From contig NZ_CP133152.1 in the NCBI RefSeq assembly GCF_036488675.1, forward strand, positions 992,001-1,056,000: a stretch of 64,000 bases of DNA, written 5' to 3'. Of the stretch, positions 1 through 8,792 are shown one piece after another; position 1 is the first letter of the stretch, and every line of letters starts with the position of its first letter. The stretch is from Sinorhizobium chiapasense (GTDB lineage: Bacteria > Pseudomonadota > Alphaproteobacteria > Rhizobiales > Rhizobiaceae). The position numbers and the translations under genes are program-made. Below the pieces are notes generated by a model. The model ran no database searches, had not been told where the DNA came from, and worked only from the letters and a program-made list of their open reading frames with translations.

Positions 1-1108
1 CCTTATAGTCGGTGAAGAGCGGCTCCGGCCCGCCGAAAGAAATGCCGTCGATGAACGGCTTCCAATAGGGGTTGGCGGCAACCATGTCGTCCACCGCCTT
101 GCCCGGACGCAACGGCGTCAGGCCTTCCTGTGCTTCGTAGATCGGCTGGTTTTCAGCATTGGTCAGGAATTTGGCGAATTCGATCGCTTTTTCCTCGACA
201 CCGGTCCCGCTGAAAACGGCAAGGCTGTCGGTGATCAGAAGCGTGCCCTGCCCCTTGGCGCTGGGTCCGAGCGGCAGCGGTGCTACTCCCCAGTTGATCT
301 TCGTTTCCTTGAGACGGTTCACCGCGCCGACCGAGGCATGGATCATACCGAGCTTGCCATCGAGGAAGATCGCCCTGACCTCGTTCTGCTCATAGGACGT
401 CGGTCCTTCCTCGGCGTAGGGAACAATATCCTTCAGCGCCGTCAGCGCCTCCAGGTTCTCCTTGCTGTCGAGGGTGATGTTGCCGTCAGCATCGATTACC
501 GAGCCGTTGTTGGTGTAAACCCAATGCAGGAACTGGTGCATGGTGTTGTCGAAGGTCTTGGCGACCACGCCGAAGCCGGCGGTGCCCGTCTTCTCCTTGA
601 TGGTCTTGGCGTATTCGAGTTCCTCGGCCCAGGTCTGCGGCGGCTTTTCCGGATCGAGGCCGGCCTGCTTGAAGAGGTCCTTGTTCCAGTAGAGCGACTT
701 CGTGGAGAAGGCGACGGGAATGCCCCATTGCTTGCCGGCGGTCGTCACCGTGTCCATGATGTAGGGATAGTAGGAGGCCTTTTCTTCTTCCGAGAACGTG
801 ATCGGCACGATCAGTTCGTTGTCGGCGAATTCCTTGAGCGTTCGCGAGCCCACATAGGCAAGCGCAACCGGCGTTCCGGAAGCCGCGAGCGTCGTCACCT
901 TGTCCTGGCACTGACCCCAGCCGACCACTTCGGCCGCGATCTTGTAACCCGGGTTCGCCTCCTCCCATTTCTTGATGAAGTCGGCATGGGCCGGCTGCAT
1001 CTTGTCGCCGCAGGCGATGAAGCTGATCTCGGTGTCTGCGAGCGCCGGCAGCGCCGTACTGGCGAGAAGCGCGAAAGTTCCGGCAATCAATGAGGCATGC
1101 TTTGTCAT
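1..1108 (-). CDS. Sugar ABC transporter substrate-binding protein (3' end beyond window)
   Basis: Periplasmic solute-binding protein of the family 1 (maltose/glycerol-3-phosphate type) class that delivers a sugar to the MalFG-type permeases encoded next to it. About 369 residues are visible before the frame leaves the window at base 1, so the C-terminus is missing. The ATG at 1108 is followed by a Sec signal peptide (Lys-containing N-terminus, hydrophobic stretch, cleavage near ALPALA-DTE). The mature part has the usual bilobal pattern with conserved aromatic and Gly positions. It is not downstream of an ATPase inside the window, so the transporter's ATPase may lie past the left edge. The exact sugar cannot be read from sequence. 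Confidence 0.9.
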   Translation of the reverse strand, partial: MTKHASLIAGTFALLASTALPALADTEISFIACGDKMQPAHADFIKKWEEANPGYKIAAEVVGWGQCQDKVTTLAASGTPVALAYVGSRTLKEFADNELIVPITFSEEEKASYYPYIMDTVTTAGKQWGIPVAFSTKSLYWNKDLFKQAGLDPEKPPQTWAEELEYAKTIKEKTGTAGFGVVAKTFDNTMHQFLHWVYTNNGSVIDADGNITLDSKENLEALTALKDIVPYAEEGPTSYEQNEVRAIFLDGKLGMIHASVGAVNRLKETKINWGVAPLPLGPSAKGQGTLLITDSLAVFSGTGVEEKAIEFAKFLTNAENQPIYEAQEGLTPLRPGKAVDDMVAANPYWKPFIDGISFGGPEPLFTDYK

Positions 1109-1143
1109 GGTAGTTCCCCTCGCTTATGAGCTCGTTGTTGCGG

Positions 1144-2001
1144 TTACTGTTTCACGGCGCCGGCGGTAAGGCCGGCGACGAGATAGCGTTGCATCAGAAA
1201 GATCAGGATGACGGCTGGCGCGATGCCGACGAAACTCGCCGCCATCAGTTCGTTCCAGATCACTTCCTGGCGGCCGAAATAGGCAAAGAGGCCGATCGGC
1301 AGCGGCATGTATTCGGTCTTCGAGTTGAAGGTCAGCGCGAAGATGAATTGCTGGGCGTAGGACCCGATGAAGGTGGTGATCGCAACCACTGTAATGCCAG
1401 GCATGGCGATCGGCAGGATGATGCGCCTGAGCGTATAGAAATGGCTCGCGCCGTCGACGAAGGCGGCCTCATCCAGTTCGCGGGGGATGCGCATCATGTA
1501 GGTACGCAAGAGCCAGATCGCCGAGGGAATGAGGAAGGCGACGCCCGGCACGATCATCGCGAAATAGGTATTGAGCACGCCGAAGCTGCGCATCAGGCGG
1601 AAAAGCGGAATGAGCAGCACCGCGCCGGAAAACATGTTGACCGCCAGGAAGGCCGCGAGCAGCGGCCCGCTGCCGCGGAACCTGAACCGTGCGAAGGCGT
1701 AGGCCGCCGGCACCACCAGCGCGAGCACGACCACGGTGACGATCGTGGAGATGAAGAAGGAATTGAAAATATAGCGTGCAAAGCCCGGCACGCTCACCCA
1801 CATGCTGCGGTAGGCGGCGAAGGAGCCGTTCTCCGGCCAGAAGCGGTACGGCGAGGAAAAGAGCAACCCGAGCGGCTTCAACGACACCAGGAAGCCTTCG
1901 ACAAAGGGGGCGAGAATGAAGGTCAGGAAGACAAAGATCCCCGCATAGATACCGGCCAGCTCGTACCAGCGATAGCGATTGATCAGGGCCGGTTGGCTCA
2001 T
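1144..2001 (-). CDS. Carbohydrate ABC transporter permease, MalG type
   Basis: Inner-membrane permease of about 285 residues with six predicted hydrophobic segments. The cytoplasmic EAA loop is visible (ELDEAAFVDGAS followed by a conserved ILP), which contacts the ATPase. The C-terminus ends in LTAGAVKQ, a typical MalG-family tail. I chose the ATG at 2001 rather than the upstream in-frame start at 2052 because it overlaps the stop of the preceding permease by four bases (ATGA), the standard translational coupling in these operons. It forms a heterodimer with the product of 1998-2882. Confidence 0.92.
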   Translation of the reverse strand: MSQPALINRYRWYELAGIYAGIFVFLTFILAPFVEGFLVSLKPLGLLFSSPYRFWPENGSFAAYRSMWVSVPGFARYIFNSFFISTIVTVVVLALVVPAAYAFARFRFRGSGPLLAAFLAVNMFSGAVLLIPLFRLMRSFGVLNTYFAMIVPGVAFLIPSAIWLLRTYMMRIPRELDEAAFVDGASHFYTLRRIILPIAMPGITVVAITTFIGSYAQQFIFALTFNSKTEYMPLPIGLFAYFGRQEVIWNELMAASFVGIAPAVILIFLMQRYLVAGLTAGAVKQ

Positions 2002-2882
2002 CGGCTTTCTCCCGAGGCGAGGCGGTGGGTGACGCGGAAGTAGAGCAGGCAAAAAATCGACAGGAAGATGCAGATCAGCACGGCACGCGCAGCACCCTCG
2101 CCGTATCTCTTAGAGCCGATCGCCGTCCGATAGGTGTCGATGATCATCGTCGTCGTGTCACCGTTCGGTCCGCCCTGCGTCAGGATCCAGATGATGTCGA
2201 ACGAGTTGAAGGTGGCGATCAGCGACAGCATCGACATGGTGATCATCGCCGGAACAAGAAGCGGGAGCGTGATGCGGCGAAAGCGGTAGAAGCGGCCGGC
2301 CCCGTCCGTCCATGCGGCCTCGTAAAGATCCTGCGGGATTGCCTGGATCGAGGCCAGAAGATAGAGCGTCACCAGCGGCACGCCGATCCACACGTCGGTG
2401 ATGATCGTTGCCCAGAAGGCTGTCGAACCATGGGCGAGGAAGGCGACAGGACCGTCGACAAGGCCCCAGTTCTGCAGCATGCCGGAAATCATTCCGAACT
2501 GGCCGTTGTACATCCAGCCCCACATGAAGATGCCGATTGCCATAGGCACGATCCAGGGCGGCATGGTCAGGACACGAAACAGCGCGCGTCCCGGTACGGC
2601 CGCATTCAGCATGACGGCGCCGAAGGTACCGATGATCATCTTGATCGACACGGAAAAGAAGGTCCAAACGAAGGTTCGGATGATTACTTCCGCGAAAGTG
2701 CTGTTGAAGATCTTGTCGTAGTTGACCGCGCCGACCCACTTGGTCGTCTTCTTCAGCGATGCATCCGTAAACGACAGGATGAATGTGTCCACCAGCGGAT
2801 AGGCGACGATGACCGACACATAGAGCAGGGCGGGAAGAAGCAGGATCCAGGCGAAGATGATGGTGCTGCGCCGAACGCTCAT
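1998..2882 (-). CDS. Sugar ABC transporter permease, MalF type
   Basis: Partner permease of about 294 residues with six membrane segments and an EAA loop (DLYEAAWTDGAG then ITLPLLVP). A GTG at 2891 is in frame three codons upstream, but the ATG at 2882 gives the usual short N-terminus before the first helix and is preferred. The gene begins about 13 bases after the oxidoreductase stop at 2896 and overlaps the next permease by four bases, so all belong to one leftward operon. Confidence 0.9.
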   Translation of the reverse strand: MSVRRSTIIFAWILLLPALLYVSVIVAYPLVDTFILSFTDASLKKTTKWVGAVNYDKIFNSTFAEVIIRTFVWTFFSVSIKMIIGTFGAVMLNAAVPGRALFRVLTMPPWIVPMAIGIFMWGWMYNGQFGMISGMLQNWGLVDGPVAFLAHGSTAFWATIITDVWIGVPLVTLYLLASIQAIPQDLYEAAWTDGAGRFYRFRRITLPLLVPAMITMSMLSLIATFNSFDIIWILTQGGPNGDTTTMIIDTYRTAIGSKRYGEGAARAVLICIFLSIFCLLYFRVTHRLASGESR

Positions 2883-2895
2883 GCTCCTCACCCTC

Positions 2896-4056
2896 TCAGG
2901 CCGCGCGGGCGTGAAGCGCTTCGTCGAAACGATCCCACAGCGGGCGCAGGTCGACGACTGTTCGCTTCATCCGCGCTTCATCCATGGAGAGCGCCAGGAT
3001 GCCGGCTTCCAAGGCGTCGAGCGGCGAGACCGGCAGCGGCGCGCCACCTTTGACGTGTGCGAGAATGTCGGTCGCCATCTGCTCGTCGGCACCGTAGTGC
3101 TGTGACAGCGCCGTCTCCTTGGCATATTTCTTCTCGACGACCTTCTTGCCGGAAAGCACTTCGTGGACATCGAGATAGCCGCGGATGAAGTCGCCTTCGG
3201 CCATGCCGCGCGATCCGATCACGCAGAAGCGGCGGAACTGGTCCGGCACGTTCAGGTTGGTGTGGAAATTCATCGCAACGCCGTTGGCGTATTCGATGAT
3301 CGCAACCTGATAGTCGATGATGTCGCCATCGCTGTCGAAGACCTTGTCCGATCCCAGCCAGCCGCTCGGTTTGCGGTGGAAGAGCTGCAGATCGTTGATG
3401 CCATCGCGGGCGGGATCGTTGGCGGGGATGAAGCTCTTGCGGCCGCCGAAGCTTGCGACCCGCTCGGGGCGGGCGCCGACGACGCCGTTATAGAGATCGA
3501 GATCATGGCAGCATTTTTCGAGCATGAAGCTGCCGGCGTAGCGTCCATAGCGGCGCCAGTCACGCATGAAAAATGCGCCATGATAGGGTTCGATATGTTC
3601 CGCCGCCTCGATTGAAACGATCTGGCCGAGCGATCCTGCAGCCTGGGCAGCGCGGAGGTCGCGATACATCGGCGCGTAGCGGAGCACGAGGCCAACCATC
3701 AGACGGTCGTGACCGTGCTTGGCTAGAAGCCCCGCAAGCTCCAGGCTCTGCTCGATCGTGCTGACGATCGGTTTCTCGCAGAAAATCTTGAGGCCGGCCT
3801 CAAGGCCGATGCGGATATGCTCGAGATGCATGTGGTTCGGCGACCCGATCATCAGAAGATCGAGCTTCTCGCTGGCGATCAGTTCTTCGGGCGAGGCATA
3901 GGCCTTGCCGGCGGATATGCCTTTTTCGGTAAGGGTTGCAAGGCCGGCAGGCGCCGGGTCGACATAGCCTGCAATCTCGAAGCTCTCGTCGATCGCCTTG
4001 AAGACGTAGCCCAGATAGCCAAGACGGAATCCGAGTCCGATTATACCGACTTTCAT
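2896..4056 (-). CDS. Gfo/Idh/MocA family NAD(P)-dependent oxidoreductase
   Basis: Predicted cytoplasmic sugar or inositol-type dehydrogenase of 386 residues. The N-terminal Rossmann fold starts KVGIIGLGF and has a slightly unusual glycine loop (GLGFRLG, residues 7-13). The family's catalytic-site Lys is in EKP at residues 94-96. The C-terminal half fits the alpha/beta substrate domain. As the first gene of the transporter operon it probably oxidises the imported sugar or a derivative. The family is broad, so the substrate is not assigned. Confidence 0.88.
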   Translation of the reverse strand: MKVGIIGLGFRLGYLGYVFKAIDESFEIAGYVDPAPAGLATLTEKGISAGKAYASPEELIASEKLDLLMIGSPNHMHLEHIRIGLEAGLKIFCEKPIVSTIEQSLELAGLLAKHGHDRLMVGLVLRYAPMYRDLRAAQAAGSLGQIVSIEAAEHIEPYHGAFFMRDWRRYGRYAGSFMLEKCCHDLDLYNGVVGARPERVASFGGRKSFIPANDPARDGINDLQLFHRKPSGWLGSDKVFDSDGDIIDYQVAIIEYANGVAMNFHTNLNVPDQFRRFCVIGSRGMAEGDFIRGYLDVHEVLSGKKVVEKKYAKETALSQHYGADEQMATDILAHVKGGAPLPVSPLDALEAGILALSMDEARMKRTVVDLRPLWDRFDEALHARAA

Positions 4057-4151
4057 GCTCGCGCTGTTCCCTTGCCTTGGCGTAATTTATTTTCGCAGAC
4101 TGGGGTAGAAATTTCAGGGCATCAACAAAAAATCGGCAGATACGGCAAAAT

Positions 4152-4168
4152 GTGAAATTCATTTTCAC
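4152..4168. promoter_or_regulatory. Inverted repeat, candidate operator of the sugar operon
   Basis: GTGAAA-TTCAT-TTTCAC is a perfect 6-5-6 inverted repeat about 95 bases upstream of the oxidoreductase start, in the only non-coding gap (4057-4247) before the leftward sugar operon. Its position suggests a repressor or activator site, but no regulator gene adjoins the operon inside the window, so the binding protein is unknown. Confidence 0.4.
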
Positions 4169-4247
4169 GATCATGCCAGACGTGTTCTGTGCGCCTTTTT
4201 TGGAAGGTTACGACTTCTGCGAGCAGTGGTGAGCCGCCATGGGTGGT

Positions 4248-4985
4248 CTAGGCGCCCACCCGACCGGAAAGAAACCGCTCGAGTGCCTGAAGCGCATCAT
4301 GGATGAGGACGGCCAGCGCCGCCACGATGAGGCCACCCTGAAGCACGAAGGCAAGGTTGTTCGACTGCAGGCCGGCGATGATGACTTCCCCGAGCGTCTT
4401 TGCCGCAACGGTCGAACCGATCGTTGCGGTCGCGAGACTGATCACGACGGACAATCGGAACCCGGTCAGGATGACCGGCAGCGCCAAGGGGAGCTCAATG
4501 TTGAAGAGCCGCTGGCGCTCCGTCATACCCGCGCCGCGTGCAGCCTCCATCACAGCGGGCGGTAGCGTCGTCAAACCTGTCAGCGCATTTTCGAAGATCG
4601 GCAGCAGGCCATAGAGGAAGAGCGCGATCAGCGTCGGCTTCTCCCCGAAGCCGAAGATCGGCACCGCCAGCGCCAGAACAGCCACCGGCGGAAAGGTCTG
4701 GCCGATGTTCACGAGGCTGCGCGAAAGCGGGAGAAATTCGGTACCGGCCTTCCGCGTGACAAGGATCGCCAATGAGACGGCGACGACCGCCGCTGCAAGC
4801 GTTGCGACAAAAACTGTTCTCAGATGCAGCACGGTCAGCCAGAACAGACTGCCCTGGTTATAGATCGCCGGGGCATTTTGCTGAACCAGTGGCCTCAGCA
4901 AGGGTTCGAACCAGGAAGGTTGCAGCAGGAAGAGGAGCAACACCAGCAGAACCGCCATGCGGACGAGATTGGGCAGCCACGCCAT
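4248..4985 (-). CDS. yehW: Glycine betaine-type ABC transporter permease (YehW-like)
   Basis: Short osmoprotectant-family permease of 245 residues with a permease loop (VMEAARGAGMTERQRLFNIE) shared with OpuCB/YehW proteins. The in-frame start at 5087 would add an Arg-rich, non-membrane extension. The ATG at 4985 shares one base with the stop of the ATPase gene (TGATG) and gives the expected length, so I use it. E. coli YehW is of nearly the same size and occupies the same last place in yehZYXW. In E. coli this is a low-affinity glycine betaine importer. The actual ligand here is inferred. Confidence 0.88.
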   Translation of the reverse strand: MAWLPNLVRMAVLLVLLLFLLQPSWFEPLLRPLVQQNAPAIYNQGSLFWLTVLHLRTVFVATLAAAVVAVSLAILVTRKAGTEFLPLSRSLVNIGQTFPPVAVLALAVPIFGFGEKPTLIALFLYGLLPIFENALTGLTTLPPAVMEAARGAGMTERQRLFNIELPLALPVILTGFRLSVVISLATATIGSTVAAKTLGEVIIAGLQSNNLAFVLQGGLIVAALAVLIHDALQALERFLSGRVGA

Positions 4986-5923
4986 CACCGTGGCCTCGCC
5001 GCCCGTTTCGCCAACCCTTCGAGGCTGACCTTGCCGAGGATCGCGCCGTCTGGCGCGGCAACCGGTAGCGCGGATCGCCCGGACCACAGGAGCTCGGAGA
5101 GCGCCTCGCGCTGGCTGAGCGTCGCCGGTATCGGCGCGCCTTCGGCCGAGCCGGGCTCGACCGCGTCCGCGGCCGTGTCGATCGCCAGCAGCCGGAAGGG
5201 CCGCTCGCTGGTGCCGATCAGTGTTTCGACGAAGGGTGTCGCGGGTTTGACCAGCATCTCGGCCGGCGTCGCATATTGCACGACCTCTCCCTTGTCCATC
5301 ACGGCGATCCGGTCGGCGAGGTGAAAGGCCTCCTCCATGTCATGGGTGACGAGGATGATCGTCGTGCCGAAATGCTTCTGGATGGCGACAAGGTCGTCCT
5401 GCGCCTTGGAGCGGATAATCGGATCGAGAGCGCCGAAGGGTTCATCCATCAACAGAACGTTCGGTTCAGCGGCAAGCGCGCGCGCAACGCCGACCCGCTG
5501 CTGCTGGCCGCCCGAAAGCTCATGCGGATAGCGCGGGCCGAAGGCCGCGGGATCGAGCTGGAAAAGAGTCAGCAGTTCCTCGACCTTCGCGTCGATGCGC
5601 TTCCTGTCCCAGCCAAGAAGTGTCGGCACGGTGGCGATGTTCTGGGCGACCGTGCGGTGCGGAAACAGCCCATGGCCCTGGATCGCGTAGCCGATCCTGC
5701 GGCGAAGCTCGAAATCCGGCACGACACGATTATCCTGCCCATCGATCCTGATCGTGCCCGAAGTCGGCTCGACCAGTCGATTGACCATTCTGATCAACGT
5801 CGTCTTGCCCGAGCCGGAGGTGCCGACGATCACCGTGATCGTATGCGGCTCTACGGTCAGCGACACGTCATCGACAACGGTCGTATTGCCATAGCGCTTG
5901 GTAACCTGTTCGATTTCGATCAT
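4985..5923 (-). CDS. yehX: Glycine betaine-type ABC transporter ATPase (YehX-like)
   Basis: ATP-binding subunit of 312 residues. Walker A is GTSGSGKT at about 34-41, the signature LSGGQQQRV starts at about 136, Walker B and the D-loop follow (VLLMDEPFGALD, about 156-167), and the switch His is near 194. Beyond about residue 235 there is a short C-terminal domain resembling the CBS-type regulatory tail of OpuCA/YehX proteins, although only part of one CBS unit is recognisable. The gene overlaps both permeases (four bases upstream, one base downstream), so the three are co-translated. Confidence 0.92.
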   Translation of the reverse strand: MIEIEQVTKRYGNTTVVDDVSLTVEPHTITVIVGTSGSGKTTLIRMVNRLVEPTSGTIRIDGQDNRVVPDFELRRRIGYAIQGHGLFPHRTVAQNIATVPTLLGWDRKRIDAKVEELLTLFQLDPAAFGPRYPHELSGGQQQRVGVARALAAEPNVLLMDEPFGALDPIIRSKAQDDLVAIQKHFGTTIILVTHDMEEAFHLADRIAVMDKGEVVQYATPAEMLVKPATPFVETLIGTSERPFRLLAIDTAADAVEPGSAEGAPIPATLSQREALSELLWSGRSALPVAAPDGAILGKVSLEGLAKRAARPR

Positions 5924-7107
5924 GCGGCATTGCCCTGCTTGCGGTCCGTTACGGTCATTTCGATCAAGGCGTCGAGGACGATCGCCGCCGCGAAAGCCAG
6001 GACGACGGTCGGCACAGCGCCCAGCAATACGAGGTCCATCGCCGTCTGGCCTATGCCCTGGAAGACGAAGACCCCGAAGCCGCCGCCGCCGATGAGGGCA
6101 GCAATGGTTGCGAGCCCGATGTTCTGGACGAGCACGATGCGGATGCCGGTGAGTATCACCGGAAAGGCGAGCGGAAACTCAATGCCGGCAAGTCGCTGCC
6201 AATCCGTCATTCCGATGCCGCGCGCCGCATCGTTGGCATCGCGCGGAACGCCGGCGAGCCCGACCACCGTGTTGGCGACGACGGGCAGCAGCGAATAGAG
6301 AAACAGCGCAACGAAAGCGGGGGCCACGCCGATGCCGCGAATGCCGATTGCCGCTGCACCCGGCACATGCGTCGCAATCCAGCCGAGCGGCGCGATAAGA
6401 ATGCCGAAAAGCGCGATCGAGGGAATTGTCTGGATGGCGTTGAGGACATTCAACACGCCGGCACGCAGCTGTTCCACGCGATGGCAAACCACGCCAAGCG
6501 GCACGCCGATGACGGTCGCCGCAGCAAGCGATCCGAGCGCGAGCGTCACGTGTCGCCCCGCCTCCTTCCAGAAGGTGTCGGTACGGCTCGCATATTCTTT
6601 CAGCATGGAAAGCCCGTCCCAGCCGCCGGCTATCAGCATCGCACCGGCGGCTGCGAGAACAGCGGAAAGGAAGAGGAGTCGGATGACCGGTCCGGGATTC
6701 ATGCGTGTCAGCGCATCGGCGACCAGAAGTGACAAGGCAAAAACCATGACCCAGAACCCGGAGGCCGGCGAAACGCGGGCATAGGTGTTTTCCGGCGGAG
6801 TCAGATGATTGGCGGCCGTGCCGATGAGAACGCCAAGCGCGACGAGAGCGGCAAAGGCCACAGCCATTCGCACCAGGTTCGGCGTCTTGAAGAAGGCAAT
6901 TGCGGCGGCCAATGCGACGAGGGCGAGAAGCGTGTATCCGAGCGATGGCGGCAAGGCCTCCAGAATTGCCTTCGCATCACCCTGGACGATGCGGTTGGCC
7001 CGGAAGGTCGCAAACGGAGCAAGAAGCGCGCCGTAGACAGCGAGCGCGGCAATGACGACGCCGAGCTTGTCGACGCGGAATGGCACGCGTTCCTTTCCTT
7101 GGATCAT
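5920..7107 (-). CDS. yehY: Glycine betaine-type ABC transporter permease with extended N-terminus (YehY-like)
   Basis: Large permease of 395 residues. The first half carries several additional hydrophobic helices. The second half is the osmoprotectant permease domain with the loop DANDAARGIGMTDWQR followed by IEFPLAFPVILTG. The 395-residue size matches the YehY branch (about 385 in E. coli) and contrasts with the short partner permease at 4248-4985. It lies between the binding protein and the ATPase, as in yehZYXW. Confidence 0.9.
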   Translation of the reverse strand: MIQGKERVPFRVDKLGVVIAALAVYGALLAPFATFRANRIVQGDAKAILEALPPSLGYTLLALVALAAAIAFFKTPNLVRMAVAFAALVALGVLIGTAANHLTPPENTYARVSPASGFWVMVFALSLLVADALTRMNPGPVIRLLFLSAVLAAAGAMLIAGGWDGLSMLKEYASRTDTFWKEAGRHVTLALGSLAAATVIGVPLGVVCHRVEQLRAGVLNVLNAIQTIPSIALFGILIAPLGWIATHVPGAAAIGIRGIGVAPAFVALFLYSLLPVVANTVVGLAGVPRDANDAARGIGMTDWQRLAGIEFPLAFPVILTGIRIVLVQNIGLATIAALIGGGGFGVFVFQGIGQTAMDLVLLGAVPTVVLAFAAAIVLDALIEMTVTDRKQGNAA

Positions 7108-7195
7108 GCCATCACCCGTGGCGTTTCAGAAGTTGCCCGTCCGATCGAAGGCGCTTGGCCGAAACGAGCTCGAACAAGCGCCTCCATTCATCACA

Positions 7196-8107
7196 TCATT
7201 TCAGAAAGCCGTTCTTCTTCAAGAAGTCCTCGGCAACGGTCTTGGCCGGTTCGCCACCGACCTGGACGCGGCCGTTAAGTTCCTGCAGCGTCACCAGGTC
7301 GAGCTTTTCGAAGACCGGTCTCAGGAGTTCCTCGATCTTGGGGTTTTCCTTGAGCACCGCTTCGCGGATGATCGGCGCGGGTTGATAGACCGGCTGGACG
7401 GCCTTGTCGTCTTCTAGCACGACGAGGCCCGAGGGCGCGATGCCGCCATCGGTGCCATAGACCATCGCGGCGTTGGCGCCGTTCGTCTGGTTTGCCGCCG
7501 CGGCAATCGTCGCCGCCGTATCACCGCCCGAAAGCGTGATCAGTTGGTCCGGCTTCAGCGTGAAGGAATAGGTCGTCTGGAACGCTGGCAGCGCCGCGGC
7601 CGAGTTGACGAATTCGGACGAAGCCGCAAGCTTGACCTCGCCGCCGCCCGAGACATATTTGCCGAAGTCGGAGAGCGTCTTGAGCTTGTTGGCCTCCACG
7701 ACATCCTTGCGCAATGCAATCGCCCAGGTGTTGTTGGCGGGCGACGGCGTCAGCCAAACGATCTTGTTGGCGTCGTAGTCGAGTTTCTTGGCCTGCTCAT
7801 AGGCCTTGGCAGCGTCCTTCCAGGCCGGGTCGTCCGCCTTCTCGAAGAAGAAGGCCGCGTTGCCGGTATATTCCGGATAGATATCGATCTCCCCGGCGGT
7901 GATCGCCTTGCGCACGACGGGTGTTGCGCCAAGCTGAACACGATCCGTGGTCTTGATGCCGTTGGCATTGAGGACCGCGAGAATGATGTTGCCGAGCACG
8001 CCCCCTTCCGTGTCGATCTTTGAGGAAACGACGACATCGGCCTCAGCCGCGGCAGCGGTGAGCACAATGGCAAAAGCGGTACCGATAACAGTCTTGATCA
8101 GGCGCAT
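7196..8107 (-). CDS. osmF: Glycine betaine/choline-type periplasmic binding protein (OsmF/YehZ-like)
   Basis: Exported OpuAC-family binding protein of 303 residues with a Sec signal peptide (cleavage near AAAEA-DVV). The motif EIDIYPEYTGNAA, typical of the OsmF/OpuCC group, is at about residues 76-88, and the conserved aromatic ligand-box positions are present. It is the first gene of a four-gene leftward operon with two permeases and an ATPase. Betaine, choline or a related quaternary amine is the expected ligand from family knowledge. Confidence 0.92.
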   Translation of the reverse strand: MRLIKTVIGTAFAIVLTAAAAEADVVVSSKIDTEGGVLGNIILAVLNANGIKTTDRVQLGATPVVRKAITAGEIDIYPEYTGNAAFFFEKADDPAWKDAAKAYEQAKKLDYDANKIVWLTPSPANNTWAIALRKDVVEANKLKTLSDFGKYVSGGGEVKLAASSEFVNSAAALPAFQTTYSFTLKPDQLITLSGGDTAATIAAAANQTNGANAAMVYGTDGGIAPSGLVVLEDDKAVQPVYQPAPIIREAVLKENPKIEELLRPVFEKLDLVTLQELNGRVQVGGEPAKTVAEDFLKKNGFLK

Positions 8108-8327
8108 GATTGTCTCCCTCGAAATGGTCTCGCAGTTTGATCACGGATTCTCCGCTGCGTCGGGGTAAGCCATTCCATATATGTCAGGGTTCGGCGAAAA
8201 ATAGAGTGAGTTGTGCGCTCGCACCTGCGGTTGAATTCTCAACACGCACAGCCTTCGATTGGACATTGCAATCGATACGGTTCTCGGCCACTCTTTGGTC
8301 CGCGCATGGAATTGTTTCGGGGGAAGC

Positions 8328-8792
8328 ATGTCCGTCTATATTCTCGCGCTTTTCATCGGTGTGGTGGCGGGGCTTCGTGCCATGACCGCGCCCGCCGCCG
8401 CCAGCATCGCCGCGGCCGCCGGCTGGCTGCCGGTCGCCAGTAGCTGGGCGGCTTTTATGGGCTTCCGGTTCACGCCCTATATCTTCGGCCTGCTCGCACT
8501 TGTCGAATACGTCACCGATCAGCTTCCGAGTACCCCGAGCCGCAAGGTGCCGCAGCAGTTCGGCGCGCGCATCGTCAGCGGCGGCTTCTGCGGCGCGGTG
8601 ATCGGCACCGCGGGCGGATCGCCTGTCGGCGGTGCGGTCGCCGGCGTGATCGGGGCCATCATCGGTACGCTCGGCGGCTACGAAGCACGAAAGCGACTTG
8701 GTCTCGCAATTGGCAAGGACCTGCCGGTCGCCCTTCTCGAAGATCTGATAGCAATTCTGCTGGCGTTCTGGGTGGTGTCCTCCGTGTCATGA
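8328..8792 (+). CDS. DUF4126 family membrane protein
   Basis: Small integral membrane protein of 154 residues with at least four hydrophobic, Gly/Ala-rich segments, including GGAVAGVIGAIIGTLGG. I place the start at ATG 8328, preceded by a strong GGGGGAAG ribosome site, rather than at 8259, which would add 23 non-conserved residues. The family has no known function. Its stop overlaps the start of the next flavoprotein gene (ATGA), so the two are probably translated together, and a role linked to that reductase is possible but unproven. Confidence 0.85.
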   Translation: MSVYILALFIGVVAGLRAMTAPAAASIAAAAGWLPVASSWAAFMGFRFTPYIFGLLALVEYVTDQLPSTPSRKVPQQFGARIVSGGFCGAVIGTAGGSPVGGAVAGVIGAIIGTLGGYEARKRLGLAIGKDLPVALLEDLIAILLAFWVVSSVS

